NCBI GenBank assembly: GCA_903911455.1
Contig: CAIWDQ010000219.1
Location: 1-31,329, forward strand
Length of the DNA stretch: 31,329 nt
From: an uncultured bacterium
GTDB lineage: Bacteria > Bacteroidota > Bacteroidia > Bacteroidales > JACABE01
Direction of reading: 5' to 3'
The position numbers and the translations under genes were made by a program. Shown piece by piece: positions 1-9,800 of this stretch (the first letter of the stretch is position 1; every line of letters begins with the position of its first letter). The notes under the pieces are model-generated. The model ran no database searches. It was not told the DNA's origin and saw only the letters and a list, made by a program, of their open reading frames with translations.

Positions 1-99
1 GTTATTTGATATTAGAAAAAGATAAACTTTTGAAAAGTCTTTAAAGAAATTATTAGAATCAGATAGGATTTTTTAAAAAAAAGATTATCAAAATTTATT

Positions 100-229
100 G
101 CCACAATTTAGCCACAGATACTAAAATAGTATGATTTGTCGCATAAAATAGGCAAATGGGAATTGAGAATGTTAAAAAGCTGTATATCTTTTATATGTAA
201 AATAATAAACTGCGTCAAAAACCGCGTCA
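100..229. repeat. Two pairs of short direct repeats, possible integrase arm sites
   Basis: GCCACA occurs at 100 and 111, and GCGTCA at 212 and 224, so each pair is spaced 11-12 bp start to start. Pairs of short direct repeats on the inner side of a tRNA-derived core are typical of arm-type binding sites for tyrosine recombinases. No integrase gene is visible in the window. The role is inferred from this arrangement and from the tRNA-like core at 309-327. Confidence 0.35.
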
Positions 230-308
230 ATTAAATAAATAATGAATTAAAAAGTAAAAAAAATGAGACTTAAAACACAGATTATCAGTAAGGGATTAAA
301 AGTCGGGA

Positions 309-327
309 AGTCCGGCTCCCGCTACTA
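309..327 (+). other. tRNA 3'-end fragment, possible att core
   Basis: The stretch reads as the 3' part of a tRNA: AGT (end of a T loop), CCGGC (3' strand of the T stem), TCCCGCT (3' acceptor strand), A (discriminator) and then CTA. The 5' side does not continue as a tRNA: no GCCGG T-stem partner, anticodon arm or AGCGGGA acceptor partner precedes it. This fits an attachment site where an element recombined into a tRNA gene and left only the 3' part here. The intact tRNA would be at the other end of the element, left of the window. A chance match cannot be excluded. Confidence 0.4.
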
Positions 328-329
328 AG

Positions 330-357
330 AAGGTCAACATTATGTTGGCCTTTTTTA
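330..357 (+). terminator. Rho-independent terminator after the tRNA-like fragment
   Basis: A 9-bp stem (330-338 with 344-352, one G-T pair) encloses a 5-nt loop and is followed by a T run. It lies 3 nt after the tRNA-like fragment, as expected for the native terminator of the original tRNA transcript. Confidence 0.6.
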
Positions 358-420
358 TTTTCATCAAATCAATTTCTGATGGACAATCCTCACTACTTCT
401 CATGTTCACTTTTTTTTCTG

Positions 421-428
421 CAAAGGTA
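421..428 (-). promoter_or_regulatory. Candidate Bacteroidota -7 box, leftward
   Basis: On the minus strand the sequence is TACCTTTG, a full match to TAnnTTTG. No convincing -33 TTG was seen. It points away from the gene at 580-1500, towards the terminator and tRNA-like fragment, where only a doubtful 35-codon ORF lies. The rest of 358-579 shows no gene and no clear terminator for the neighbouring minus-strand gene. Confidence 0.3.
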
Positions 429-579
429 CACATTTATTTGCTATTAAGTTATATAAAATAAAAAAGAGCCTACAAATCTATTGTTTTGTCGACTCCTATT
501 ATTTATCTAGATTATTTAACTTAATCTGAAATGTAAAATAATTTTACTTATTCGCTTTTCTTTAGAAACCGTTGTCTAA

Positions 580-1500
580 TTACACCCCCATCGTCATCTG
601 TACATCCTGATGCTGATCGCCTTCTATAACTTCAACCGTAATTTCACCTGGAAGATAATCAAAACAAATCATTTTTATAATCTGCATACCTATAGGTAAA
701 ACAAATAATCCTATACCAAAATTATCAGTTAAAATTACTTGTGGAAATCCTACTGCCCTGAAACTAACACCTTCAACAGGTTCTCCAGTGACACTATTTA
801 CGGCTTTTATTATCACATTCCCGGTAACTACCGAAGGAGGATAATGTGAATGTGCTCCCAATTTATCATCAAATGTTAGATTATAAAGCAAATAGTACAA
901 CGCAGGTTTAGGTTCTTTCATCGCAATCAACGAGCCTTTTAGACGAAGATTAATAACATGAGTCAATCTTTTAACAGCATCATTAATTGCAGTTGTTGTT
1001 ATTTTATGAGCTATTCTTTTTTCTTTTGGTTTGTTTGATAATGGCTCATAATTAGCATTATCTGTAGTAAGTTTAGCTATAGTTAATGTAGTTATTTTAT
1101 AAGGCAATAATACAGGAAGATTTTCAGTGCAAATTTTTATCATATTTACAGCAGCATTTTTAAGATCGGTAGGTTTAAGTCTTTTAAGCTTCCAAAATTT
1201 AAAGTTAACTTTACGATAATTAGTCATATCTCCCTTTTTCATAAAATAGGAGCCCGCAAGTTGACCATGATTATAAATTTCTTCAGCTAATATTAACTTG
1301 GCCGTTTCCTTATCTATTGCAACACCTGTATCATCCGAACTTTGCGCAGGACCTAATGACTCTATTTTAGCAACAATAACGTCAATATCTTCAATATCTC
1401 CATCTACGGCGGGAAAAGCAGCTACCTCAACCGCATTTTCTGTTCTGATTTTAGAGATTGATTTTGCATCTTCTAATTTTTCCTTTTCATGTTTATTCAT
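580..1500 (-). CDS. Hypothetical protein with C-terminal carboxypeptidase-regulatory-like domain
   Basis: A 306-residue protein of unknown function. There is no signal peptide, membrane segment or sorting domain, so it is probably cytoplasmic. The N-terminal 60 residues are acidic and polar. Residues about 65-215 look largely helical and are rich in Lys. Residues about 225-306 read like a small beta-sandwich of the carboxypeptidase regulatory-like type: 'VTGNVIIKAVNSVTGEPVEG', then 'VILTDNFG' and a closing beta strand. The start ATG is preceded by an A-rich leader without a Shine-Dalgarno, normal for the phylum. A TAACTTTG box lies 183 nt upstream. The gene sits alone between the putative integration boundary and the first 21-bp array. 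The domain call is by eye. Confidence 0.75.
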   Translation of the reverse strand: MNKHEKEKLEDAKSISKIRTENAVEVAAFPAVDGDIEDIDVIVAKIESLGPAQSSDDTGVAIDKETAKLILAEEIYNHGQLAGSYFMKKGDMTNYRKVNFKFWKLKRLKPTDLKNAAVNMIKICTENLPVLLPYKITTLTIAKLTTDNANYEPLSNKPKEKRIAHKITTTAINDAVKRLTHVINLRLKGSLIAMKEPKPALYYLLYNLTFDDKLGAHSHYPPSVVTGNVIIKAVNSVTGEPVEGVSFRAVGFPQVILTDNFGIGLFVLPIGMQIIKMICFDYLPGEITVEVIEGDQHQDVQMTMGV

Positions 1501-1682
1501 CGTTTTTTGTTTTTTATTGATAATTAAAATAATTATACGATTAAAAAATTGTCAAACTTCAACTACCATTTTCCAGGTGATAATTGGGGTTTAATAGCGT
1601 CCTAATAGGTAACTATTTTGGTATGATTTCAATTTTATATCAATTAAACCGTTTTAAAAAACTTGATTTTATTAATATTTTG

Positions 1683-1690
1683 CAAAGTTA
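1683..1690 (-). promoter_or_regulatory. Candidate -7 box for the 580-1500 gene
   Basis: On the minus strand this reads TAACTTTG, a full match to TAnnTTTG, 183 nt before the start codon. No well-spaced -33 TTG was found. Confidence 0.4.
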
Positions 1691-1881
1691 AAACAATAAT
1701 TCGGATTCATTACTATAATGTATGATATTGTTTTTTTTATTTTTTTAAGAATCCGTTTTTTATTGTTATGTTTAAAAAAAAATACTATAATTCCCCTTTA
1801 AAAATTTCTATAAGAAGAAAAAATAACTAAAGCATCGGTTTAATAATTTTTAACACAAACGTCTCATTACACAATCCCTGC

Positions 1882-2240
1882 GTAATGTTTTAGCATCCAT
1901 GTGTAAAAATTACATTGTCATGTAAAAAGTTTTAAAACCCATGAAGAAAGTTTTATAGTAAAAACACAGAAAATGTAGGTCCGTGTGTAAAGTTTTATAC
2001 CCTATGTGTAGAATATTAGACACCATGTGTAAATTATTAAGGTGCATGTGTACTTTTCAAACAGCTTGCACTTTTTCAGAGAGTCCTCGTGTAAAATTCG
2101 AAGGTCCTCGTGTAAAGTTTGAGCGGAAATGTGCAATATACGAGGCTCCATGTGTAAATTCCTAAGGTCTCTGCAAACATTTCTAAGGTGTCTGTAAAAG
2201 GGCTTTTAACCTCTGAAATGAATCTGCGATAAGCTGTAAA
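1882..2240. repeat. Degenerate tandem array, 21-bp period (array 1)
   Basis: About 17 imperfect units share a core like cc-atgTGTAAA-tt-taaggt. The 'GTAA'-like anchor falls at 1882, 1903, 1922, 1943, 1987, 2008, 2029, 2050, 2091, 2112, 2133, 2154, 2173, 2194, 2215 and 2235. Nearly every step is 21 bp, or 41-44 bp where one unit is degenerate. There are no constant repeats with unique spacers, so it is not CRISPR. The array lies beyond the terminator of the giant-gene pair and upstream of the promoter of the 580-1500 gene. Some stretches stay open as seven-residue repeats (PRVKFEG type), but no stable gene is visible. Function unknown. Confidence 0.8.
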
Positions 2241-2259
2241 AATAATTCACCTATAAACA

Positions 2260-2292
2260 AAAATTCCGTAACAGCCGAAACTATTACGGAAC
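2260..2292 (-). terminator. Terminator of the giant surface-protein transcript
   Basis: TTCCGTAA (2264-2271) and TTACGGAA (2284-2291) form an 8-bp stem with a 12-nt loop. On the minus strand it is followed by a run of five T. It lies about 80 bp past the stop codon of the 2373-6785 gene. Confidence 0.7.
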
Positions 2293-2372
2293 GTTTTGAA
2301 AATAATAATTAAGTTTTGAGAAAAAAATTAAATATAAACTGAATTACTATTTATAGTCTTAGATGAAAAAAA

Positions 2373-5300
2373 TTACTCTTTGATAATCTTTTTATACTGT
2401 GTAGTATTATTTGTTTGAATTCTCAACAAATACATTCCAGAAGCAAAATTAGTTGTAGAAACAACTGCTTTTGTAGTTTCATGTCCTATATAAACCACAT
2501 GACCAACTGCATTAAAGATTTCGAAGCTTTTTATGTTTTGATTACCTTCAGCTTCAATTGCCAATTCGTTGGTAAATGGATTTGGATACACGCTGATCTT
2601 ATTATTTTTTTCAACATTCTGAATCCCTACATTGGTAACGTTAATAGTATTAGAAGGACTTGAAGCGCAAACGCCATCATTAACTATAACATAATATCCG
2701 GTGTTGTACATAACAGTTAAGTCTTGCGCAGTAGCACCGATGATAATACCATTAGAATTGTACCATTGATTGCCTGTAGCTGCGCTCGAATGCAATACGT
2801 TAATGTTAATAGTAATACTAGGAGTAGCAGGAGTTACAGCATGTGTAGGAATAGCAACATTGGCAGAAGCTGCAGAGATACAACCAGCAGCATTAGTAAC
2901 CTTAAAAGTAAGGTTTCCAGAAGCTAAACCACTAACAGTATAAGTTGAACCACTACCGTTTATATTACCTGGATTAAGCGTCCAACTACCTGTAGTAGGT
3001 AAATTATATAACAAAACACTACCAGTAAGCACACTGCAAGTAGGCGAATTAATAGTGCCAACCATTGGAGCTATAGGAGTCTCAGGTTGAGCATTAATAA
3101 CAAAATCCTGAGACACAACAGAAGTACATCCAACACTATTAGTTACTTTATAATTGTATGTACCCGACATAATGCCAGAAACAGTTGTACTAACACCACT
3201 ACCGGTAGTAGTCGCATTATCAGCAACACGTGTTAAAGTCCAGGTGCCTGTAGCAGGCAAACCGCTTAAAACAGCACTTCCTGTAGCCAAAGCACAAGTA
3301 GGATGTGTTAAAGCACCAACAACAGGAGCAGAAGGAGTTGTAGGTTGTGCATTGATAACAACATTAGCCGAAGCAACAGATGTACAAGCAGTATTGTTAG
3401 TTACAGTATAAGTATGAGTACCTACAGTAACACCAGGGATAGTAAGAGAAGAACCAAAACCACTGATATTTCCTGGGTTTACAGTCCAGTTTCCAGTAGC
3501 AGGCAAATTATTCAATACAACAGAACCTGTAGCTAATGCACAAGTAGGTTGTGTAATTGTACCAATAGTTGGAGCAGCTTGAGGCGATGGAGCAGCATTG
3601 ATAACAACATTTGCAGAAGCAACTGAAGTACACAAATCAGCATTTTTTACTGTATAAGTTGTGGTGCCTGTAGCTAAACCACTAAGGGTTTTAGAAGTAC
3701 CAGTACCAACAATATTACCAGGATTAAGAGTCCAAGAACCAGAAGCTGGTAAACCATTTAAAACAACTGTACCGGTAGTTACATTACAAGTAGGTTGAGT
3801 AATAGTACCAACAGCAGGAGCAGCAGGAGTTACAGGTTGAGTAATGATTACAACGTTTGAAGTAGGAACAGATGTGCAAGAAGCAGAATTAGTAACAGTA
3901 AAGTTATAAGTTCCTGAAGAAAGTCCTATCAAAGTTGTAGTAGTTCCTGATCCAGTAAAGTTTCCAGGATTAACTGTCCAAGTTCCTGTAGCAGGCAAAG
4001 CGCTTACAGCAACAGTTCCAGTAGCAACACCACAAGTAGGTTGGGTGATAGTTCCAACAGTAATAACTGTAGGCAATGGGTTAACAGTAAGTGTAGCTAC
4101 ATTAGAAGTAGCATTGTTGTTTCCATTACAATTTGTGATATAACAACGATATTGGAATGTATTAGTTGAAGTAATACCAGAAACATTTAAAGTAGCTGTA
4201 TTAGCATTTGTATAAACAGCTCCAGCAGGAGTATTATTCACTACGTTAGCCCAAGTAGTTCCGTTATAATATTGCCAAGCATAAGTTAAAGCAGTACCAT
4301 TAGCCACAACTGTAAAACTTGTATTTCCAGTAGCACAAATAGTACTATTAGCAACGTTAGGAGTTCCAATTGTAACAGCATTGCAAGAGGAAGAAACATC
4401 AACAGTAACTGTAAAAGGAGCGCCTGTGCAACTTCCTAATGCAGGTGTAACAATATAAGTAGCAGTACCAGTTCCGGCAGCTAATAATAAAGTACCACTT
4501 ATTTCGGTTTGAGGAGTTGCTTGTGCACTACCACCAGTAACACCACCGGTATATGAAGGAACATCCCAAGTATAAGTGGTACCAACTGGAACAGATGCAG
4601 GAGAAACTACAAAAGTACCTCCAGTTAAAACAGATGCACTTTGACTTGTAACACTAGGAGTTAGTGGTTGCGCATTCACTACTACATTAGCTGTAGCTAA
4701 AGAAGTACAACCAGCAGCGTTACTTACCTGGAAAGTGTAAGTACCAGAAGCTGGAATACCAGTAACAACAGTAGTAGCACCAACACCAGGAGTAATAATA
4801 TTGCCTGGAGAACGTGTAATAGACCAAGTTCCAGTAGCAGGTAAACCACTAAAGTTAACGCTTGCATCAGCAACAGAACAGCTTGGTTGAGTAATAGTGC
4901 CAACAATTGGTGTTGCAGGTAAAGCAGGTTGCGCATTAATAACAACATTAGCTGAGGCTACTGAAACACAATTCACTGAATTGGTCACAATAAAGTTATA
5001 AGTATCTGTAGCAAGACCTGCAATAGTAGTAGTCAAACCGTTTCCAGTAGTAACAACATTTCCAGGAGTTCTTGTCAAAGACCAAGACCCTGTAGCAGGT
5101 AATCCATTTAAGACAACACTACCTGTAGCCGAAGTACAAGTTGGATGTGTAATAGTTCCAATAACTGGAGCAGTAGGAGTTGGTAATTGAGCATTTACAA
5201 CAACGTTTGAAGAAGCTAAAGAAGTACAAGTACCGTCATTTACTGTATAAGTATAGATACCTGATGCTATTCCTGAAATGTTCGTTGTAGCACCTGAGCC

Positions 5301-6785
5301 TGTAGTAACTATATTACCAGGAGTTCTAGTAATTGTCCATGCTCCAGAAGGTAAACCAGACAAATCAACACTTCCTGTAGAAACAGTACATGTAGGATGT
5401 GTAATTGTACCAATAGATGGAGCTGCAGGAGTAGCAGGTTGAGCGTTAATAACAACATTATTAGAAACACTAGACATACATCCTAAAGAATTTGTAACAG
5501 TATAAGTATAATTGCCGGCAGCAAGTCCACTTATTGTTTTGCTTGTACCAGTTCCGTTAGTAGTACTTCCTCCTGGGCTACGTGTTAAAGTCCAGTTTCC
5601 TGTAGCAGGAAGACCTGTAAGAACAACACCTCCAGTAGCAACAGCACAAGTTGGATGAGTTATAGTCCCCACAGTTGGAGCAGCTGGAGTAGCAGGTTGA
5701 GCATTTATAACAACATTTCCTGTAGCACTTGAAACTCCACAAGTAGAAGTAACAGTAAAATTATAAGTATTTGCAGCAAGACCTGAAACTGTAGTACTAG
5801 TTCCTGAGCCACTAATATTACCAGGATTAACAGTCCATGTACCAGAGGCAGGCAAACCATTTAAAGTAACACTACCATAAGTTGAAGTACAAGTTGGCTG
5901 AGCAATAGTTCCAATAGAAGGTACAGCTGGAGCACCTGTAATTGTAATATCTGTACCATTATCAGTACCAATGCTTGCAGGCTGACTACCTACAACTCTT
6001 ATTCTATATCCAGTACCAGAAGCAGTACCAGCAGGAATAGTACAAGATACAGAACCAGCAGCAGCACCATTAAGTGTTCCAATAGTTACAGGACTTAAAA
6101 AACTTCCGCTTGCATTTGATAATTGAACTGTCCACACATTATTATTATATATAGTACCTGTTCCTTTAGTAAAAGGAACGCTAACAGCACTGCTAGCACA
6201 ATAAGAACTTGCAGATAAAGCAGATGTTGTTACAGAAACAGCAGTAGCAGGAGTCCATTGCAAAGTCATACCAGTAAAATTAGTTTGATTAGTTGGAGTT
6301 ACAGTTTGTGGAGATGGTCCTTTTACGAAAGTAGCAGTATAAATTTGTCTACCAGTTCCTAAAACCTTTGAGCTTGCCCAAGCTAATTCCATTGAAACAT
6401 TATATGTTCCATCAGGTAATAAATTGTATGGAGATGACCCTGTAATATCATTACCTGTCCAAATAATTGCAGGATACACAAAAGGATTCGTAGTTTTTGT
6501 TGCACCCGTAGTAGCATCTGTAATACTCATACTAGGTGATTTGGCAGACCATTGCATTAAATGGTCGGTTTCACTGCCATATAAAATTCTTGTTTTAACG
6601 AAAGAACCTGAAGCGTCTTCTATCCAAACAACAAAATTAGAAGCACTACCCCAGCTACCACCAGTAAAGGTGGTAGTAACATTGAAAGATAATGATCCTG
6701 CAGTTTGCGAATTAGCATTAAAAGATATAAAAACCCCAAAGATAAATGCTAAAACTGTATGTATTATAATTGATTTTATTTTCAT
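2373..6785 (-). CDS. T9SS-exported repeat protein with N-terminal DUF2271-like domain
   Basis: A 1470-residue secreted, probably surface-attached protein. Residues 1-27 are a signal peptide. Residues 28 to about 155 resemble DUF2271: 'VVWIEDASGSFVKTR', 'DATTGATKTT', 'WTGNDI' and 'LLPDGTYNVSMELAW'. From about residue 290 there are ten repeats of roughly 75-83 residues, each opening with 'GTITHPTC' or 'GTITQPTC', continuing 'VLNGLPATGxW' and ending 'ASANVVINAQP'. They are interrupted after the fifth by two Ig/PKD-like domains. The last 80 residues are a T9SS type A sorting domain ('VYPNPF' and 'GMYLLRI'). The gene starts 47 bp after its larger paralogue without a terminator between, so the two are probably co-transcribed. 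The repeats suggest an adhesin or matrix role; no enzymatic motif was seen. Confidence 0.88.
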   Translation of the reverse strand: MKIKSIIIHTVLAFIFGVFISFNANSQTAGSLSFNVTTTFTGGSWGSASNFVVWIEDASGSFVKTRILYGSETDHLMQWSAKSPSMSITDATTGATKTTNPFVYPAIIWTGNDITGSSPYNLLPDGTYNVSMELAWASSKVLGTGRQIYTATFVKGPSPQTVTPTNQTNFTGMTLQWTPATAVSVTTSALSASSYCASSAVSVPFTKGTGTIYNNNVWTVQLSNASGSFLSPVTIGTLNGAAAGSVSCTIPAGTASGTGYRIRVVGSQPASIGTDNGTDITITGAPAVPSIGTIAQPTCTSTYGSVTLNGLPASGTWTVNPGNISGSGTSTTVSGLAANTYNFTVTSTCGVSSATGNVVINAQPATPAAPTVGTITHPTCAVATGGVVLTGLPATGNWTLTRSPGGSTTNGTGTSKTISGLAAGNYTYTVTNSLGCMSSVSNNVVINAQPATPAAPSIGTITHPTCTVSTGSVDLSGLPSGAWTITRTPGNIVTTGSGATTNISGIASGIYTYTVNDGTCTSLASSNVVVNAQLPTPTAPVIGTITHPTCTSATGSVVLNGLPATGSWSLTRTPGNVVTTGNGLTTTIAGLATDTYNFIVTNSVNCVSVASANVVINAQPALPATPIVGTITQPSCSVADASVNFSGLPATGTWSITRSPGNIITPGVGATTVVTGIPASGTYTFQVSNAAGCTSLATANVVVNAQPLTPSVTSQSASVLTGGTFVVSPASVPVGTTYTWDVPSYTGGVTGGSAQATPQTEISGTLLLAAGTGTATYIVTPALGSCTGAPFTVTVDVSSSCNAVTIGTPNVANSTICATGNTSFTVVANGTALTYAWQYYNGTTWANVVNNTPAGAVYTNANTATLNVSGITSTNTFQYRCYITNCNGNNNATSNVATLTVNPLPTVITVGTITQPTCGVATGTVAVSALPATGTWTVNPGNFTGSGTTTTLIGLSSGTYNFTVTNSASCTSVPTSNVVIITQPVTPAAPAVGTITQPTCNVTTGTVVLNGLPASGSWTLNPGNIVGTGTSKTLSGLATGTTTYTVKNADLCTSVASANVVINAAPSPQAAPTIGTITQPTCALATGSVVLNNLPATGNWTVNPGNISGFGSSLTIPGVTVGTHTYTVTNNTACTSVASANVVINAQPTTPSAPVVGALTHPTCALATGSAVLSGLPATGTWTLTRVADNATTTGSGVSTTVSGIMSGTYNYKVTNSVGCTSVVSQDFVINAQPETPIAPMVGTINSPTCSVLTGSVLLYNLPTTGSWTLNPGNINGSGSTYTVSGLASGNLTFKVTNAAGCISAASANVAIPTHAVTPATPSITININVLHSSAATGNQWYNSNGIIIGATAQDLTVMYNTGYYVIVNDGVCASSPSNTINVTNVGIQNVEKNNKISVYPNPFTNELAIEAEGNQNIKSFEIFNAVGHVVYIGHETTKAVVSTTNFASGMYLLRIQTNNTTQYKKIIKE

Positions 6786-6832
6786 TATGATAAAATTAAA
6801 TGTTTCTAAATATATTATTTTTATAAATTAAA

Positions 6833-9800
6833 TTATTGAATTACTAGTTTTTCTACTTTCGTAAAACTGCTATTTGTAAATTTAATATAATAGATACCCT
6901 TAGCATATTTAGATAAATCTAAATTTTGGGTAATAAATGGAGTTTGTTTAGTAAGCTTTTCAGAATGTATTACTTTACCTTGAAGATTTATAACTTGTAA
7001 ATCTAAATTTTCAGTAATACCATTTATACTAATTGTAACATTACCATTTGAAGGATTAGGATAGATTTTATAATTTATCTTTCCTTTTTCATCAATACCT
7101 AGTGGAGATACATAAATTGAGTATGGGCTTGAAGCAACTCCATCACCACAATTATTATGCCCCTTAACAGTTAGTATACCTGAAGAAGCAGAAGTATAGA
7201 AATTAAGTGTTACATTATTTGTAGAAGTTTCAATTATAACATCAGAACCACCACTATAATATTTCCATAAATAAGATGTTGCATTAGGAATAGTTGCAAC
7301 TGTGTATAATACATTATTTTCATTTATGCTCACACTATCATTATTCACTGAAGTAATAGTACCAGCTGCAGCAGGTAAAGGTGAAATAGTTATAACTTGA
7401 TTAGTTGTTACAGGACCGTTACAACCAGCAGCACTTGCAGTAACTGTAGTAGTTCCTACCCATGTTGAAGCAAATGATAATGCACCAGTAATAGAATTAA
7501 TAGTATTACCACCAGTGATACTTGCAGCATCCAAGCTGTAAGTAATACCTGTTGAATTTGTAGCTGTAGTAGTAGTTACATAAGTACCCATAGCCTGACA
7601 GTTAGTAATTGAAGGAGTAGCAAAAGGAGTAATAGAAACTGGAGCTAAAGTTACTGAAACAAATGTTGTAGAAACAGTACCGTTGCAACCAGTTGCTGAA
7701 GCAGTTATTATTGAAGTACCATACCAAGTAGCATTATAAGTAACTTCTCCTGTAAGTGAATTAATAGTATTCCCACTATTTAAACTTGTAGTATCTAAAG
7801 AATAAATAATATTACTTGCATTCATAGCTGTTGTAGTGTAAGCAACTGTTCCAGCACCCTGACAACGAGAAGTTGTAGCAGGAATATAATGAGCAATAGT
7901 AACTGAAGGAGTAGTTGTAACAATATGTGTTGTAGTTGCTGGACCATTGCAACCTGTTGCAATAGCAGTAATAATACATATTCCATTCCAGTTTGCAACA
8001 TAAGTTACAATACCTGTTGTAGCATTAATTGTATTTCCAGCAGCAATACTCATAGCATCTAAACTATAGCTTATACCTGTTGAATTATTTGCAGTTGTAG
8101 TATAAGTAACATTACCCAAACCCTGGCATCGAGTTGATGTTGCAGGAGCAAAAGCGTTAATGCTAACTGTAGGTGTAGTAATAATATAATAATTAGTTAG
8201 AACTGGGCCATTACAACCAGAAGCGCTAGCAGTTATTGTTGAAGTACCACTCCAAGTAGCTGCAAAAGTAACCTCACCAGTTGTTGCAATAATTGTATTA
8301 CCACCTGCAATACTTGCACCATCTAAGTTATAATTAATAGCTGTTGAATTATTAGCAGTTGTAGTATTATTAATTAATCCTATTCCTTGACATCTCGTCA
8401 TTGTAGTTGTTGAAAATGGATTTATTGTAACAGTAGGAGTTGTAATTACAGTATGAGTAGCTAAAGCTGGCCCGTTACATCCAGAAGCACTTGCAATAAT
8501 AGTGCTAGTTCCATGCCAGGTTGAGGCAAATATAACTAAACCAGTAGTAGAATTAATAGTGTTTCCACCTGCAATACTTGTAGCATCTAAACTATAGGTT
8601 ATTCCTATAGAATTACTAGCTGTTGTAGTTTGTGTTATTGTTCCAGCTCCTTGGCAACGAGTTGAAGTCGAAGTAGCAAATGGAGTAATAGTTACAGTTG
8701 ATGTTGTAGTTACAACGTGTGTTGTAAGTGCAGGACCGTTACAACCTGCTGCAGTTGCAGTGATTGTTGTTAATCCATTCCAAGTTGAAGCAAATGTTAC
8801 TAAACCTGTAGAAGCATTAATAATATTTCCACCTGCTAAACTTGCAGCATCTAAACTATAGGTTATTCCTGTAGAATTATTTGCTGAAGTAGTATATAAT
8901 GTTGAATTTGCACCCTGACATCGTGTAGATGTTGCTTGATTGAATGGCATAATAGTTACACTTGGAGTTATTGTTACAACTTTTGTTGCAATAGCTGAAC
9001 CATTACAACCAGTTGCAGTAGCTATAATTGTTGTTGTTCCATTCCATGAAGAAACAAATGAAACTACACCTGTATTTGGATTTACTGAGTTTCCTGCACT
9101 AATACTGGCTCCATCTAGGCTATAAACTAAACTATTTGAGTTTGTAGCTGTAGCTTGATTAATAGAAACCCCTGCACCTTGACAACGAGTTGATATAGCT
9201 GGAGTAAAAGAAACACTTGCAGCTGGAGTTACGTTAACTGTGGTAGCTATTGATTTTACAATACCACAAACTCCATTTTTAACAACTGCTCTAAATTGTG
9301 TGTTACTTGTTAATAATCCAGATGTATATGTTGGTAAAGTATTTGAAATAGGTGTCCAATTTGTACCATCTGTTGATGATTCCCATCCTTGTATTGTTCC
9401 TATATAACTACTTAAAGTTAATAAACTACTTGAGCTTCCAGTACAAATTGTTGTTCCACCAGTAACTGCACCAGCATTAGTTGTTGCATCTACTGAAACA
9501 ATAGTAGGTGTTGAGTAATCTAAATTACAAACACCATTCTGAACAACAGCTCTAAATTGAGTAGTTGCACTTAATGCATCAGAGGTATATGTTGACAATG
9601 TATTAGTAATAGGAGCCCAGTTTGTACCATCTACAGAAGATTCCCATCTTATTATACTTCCTAAATGAGTTCCTAATGTTAATAAACCACTAGTACTTCC
9701 ATTACAAATTGTAGTTCCACCTGTTACAGTTCCTGGAATTGTTAATGATTCAACTGTTACAGTTGTAGGAATTGAATATCCTAAGAAACAAGCACCACTC

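Noticed and set aside
296..403. 35-codon minus-strand ORF behind the TACCTTTG box
   Set aside because: It runs antisense through the terminator and the tRNA-like fragment and has no recognisable features, so it is probably fortuitous.
1882..2240. Plasmid iterons or a replication origin
   Set aside because: The 21-bp spacing is iteron-like, but there is no rep gene, no DnaA-box cluster and no partition gene nearby, and homologous units recur 16 kb away.
6424..6831. Plus-strand ORF opposite the start of the 2373-6785 gene
   Set aside because: It is the antisense shadow of the signal peptide and DUF2271-like region, with no homology or start signal of its own.
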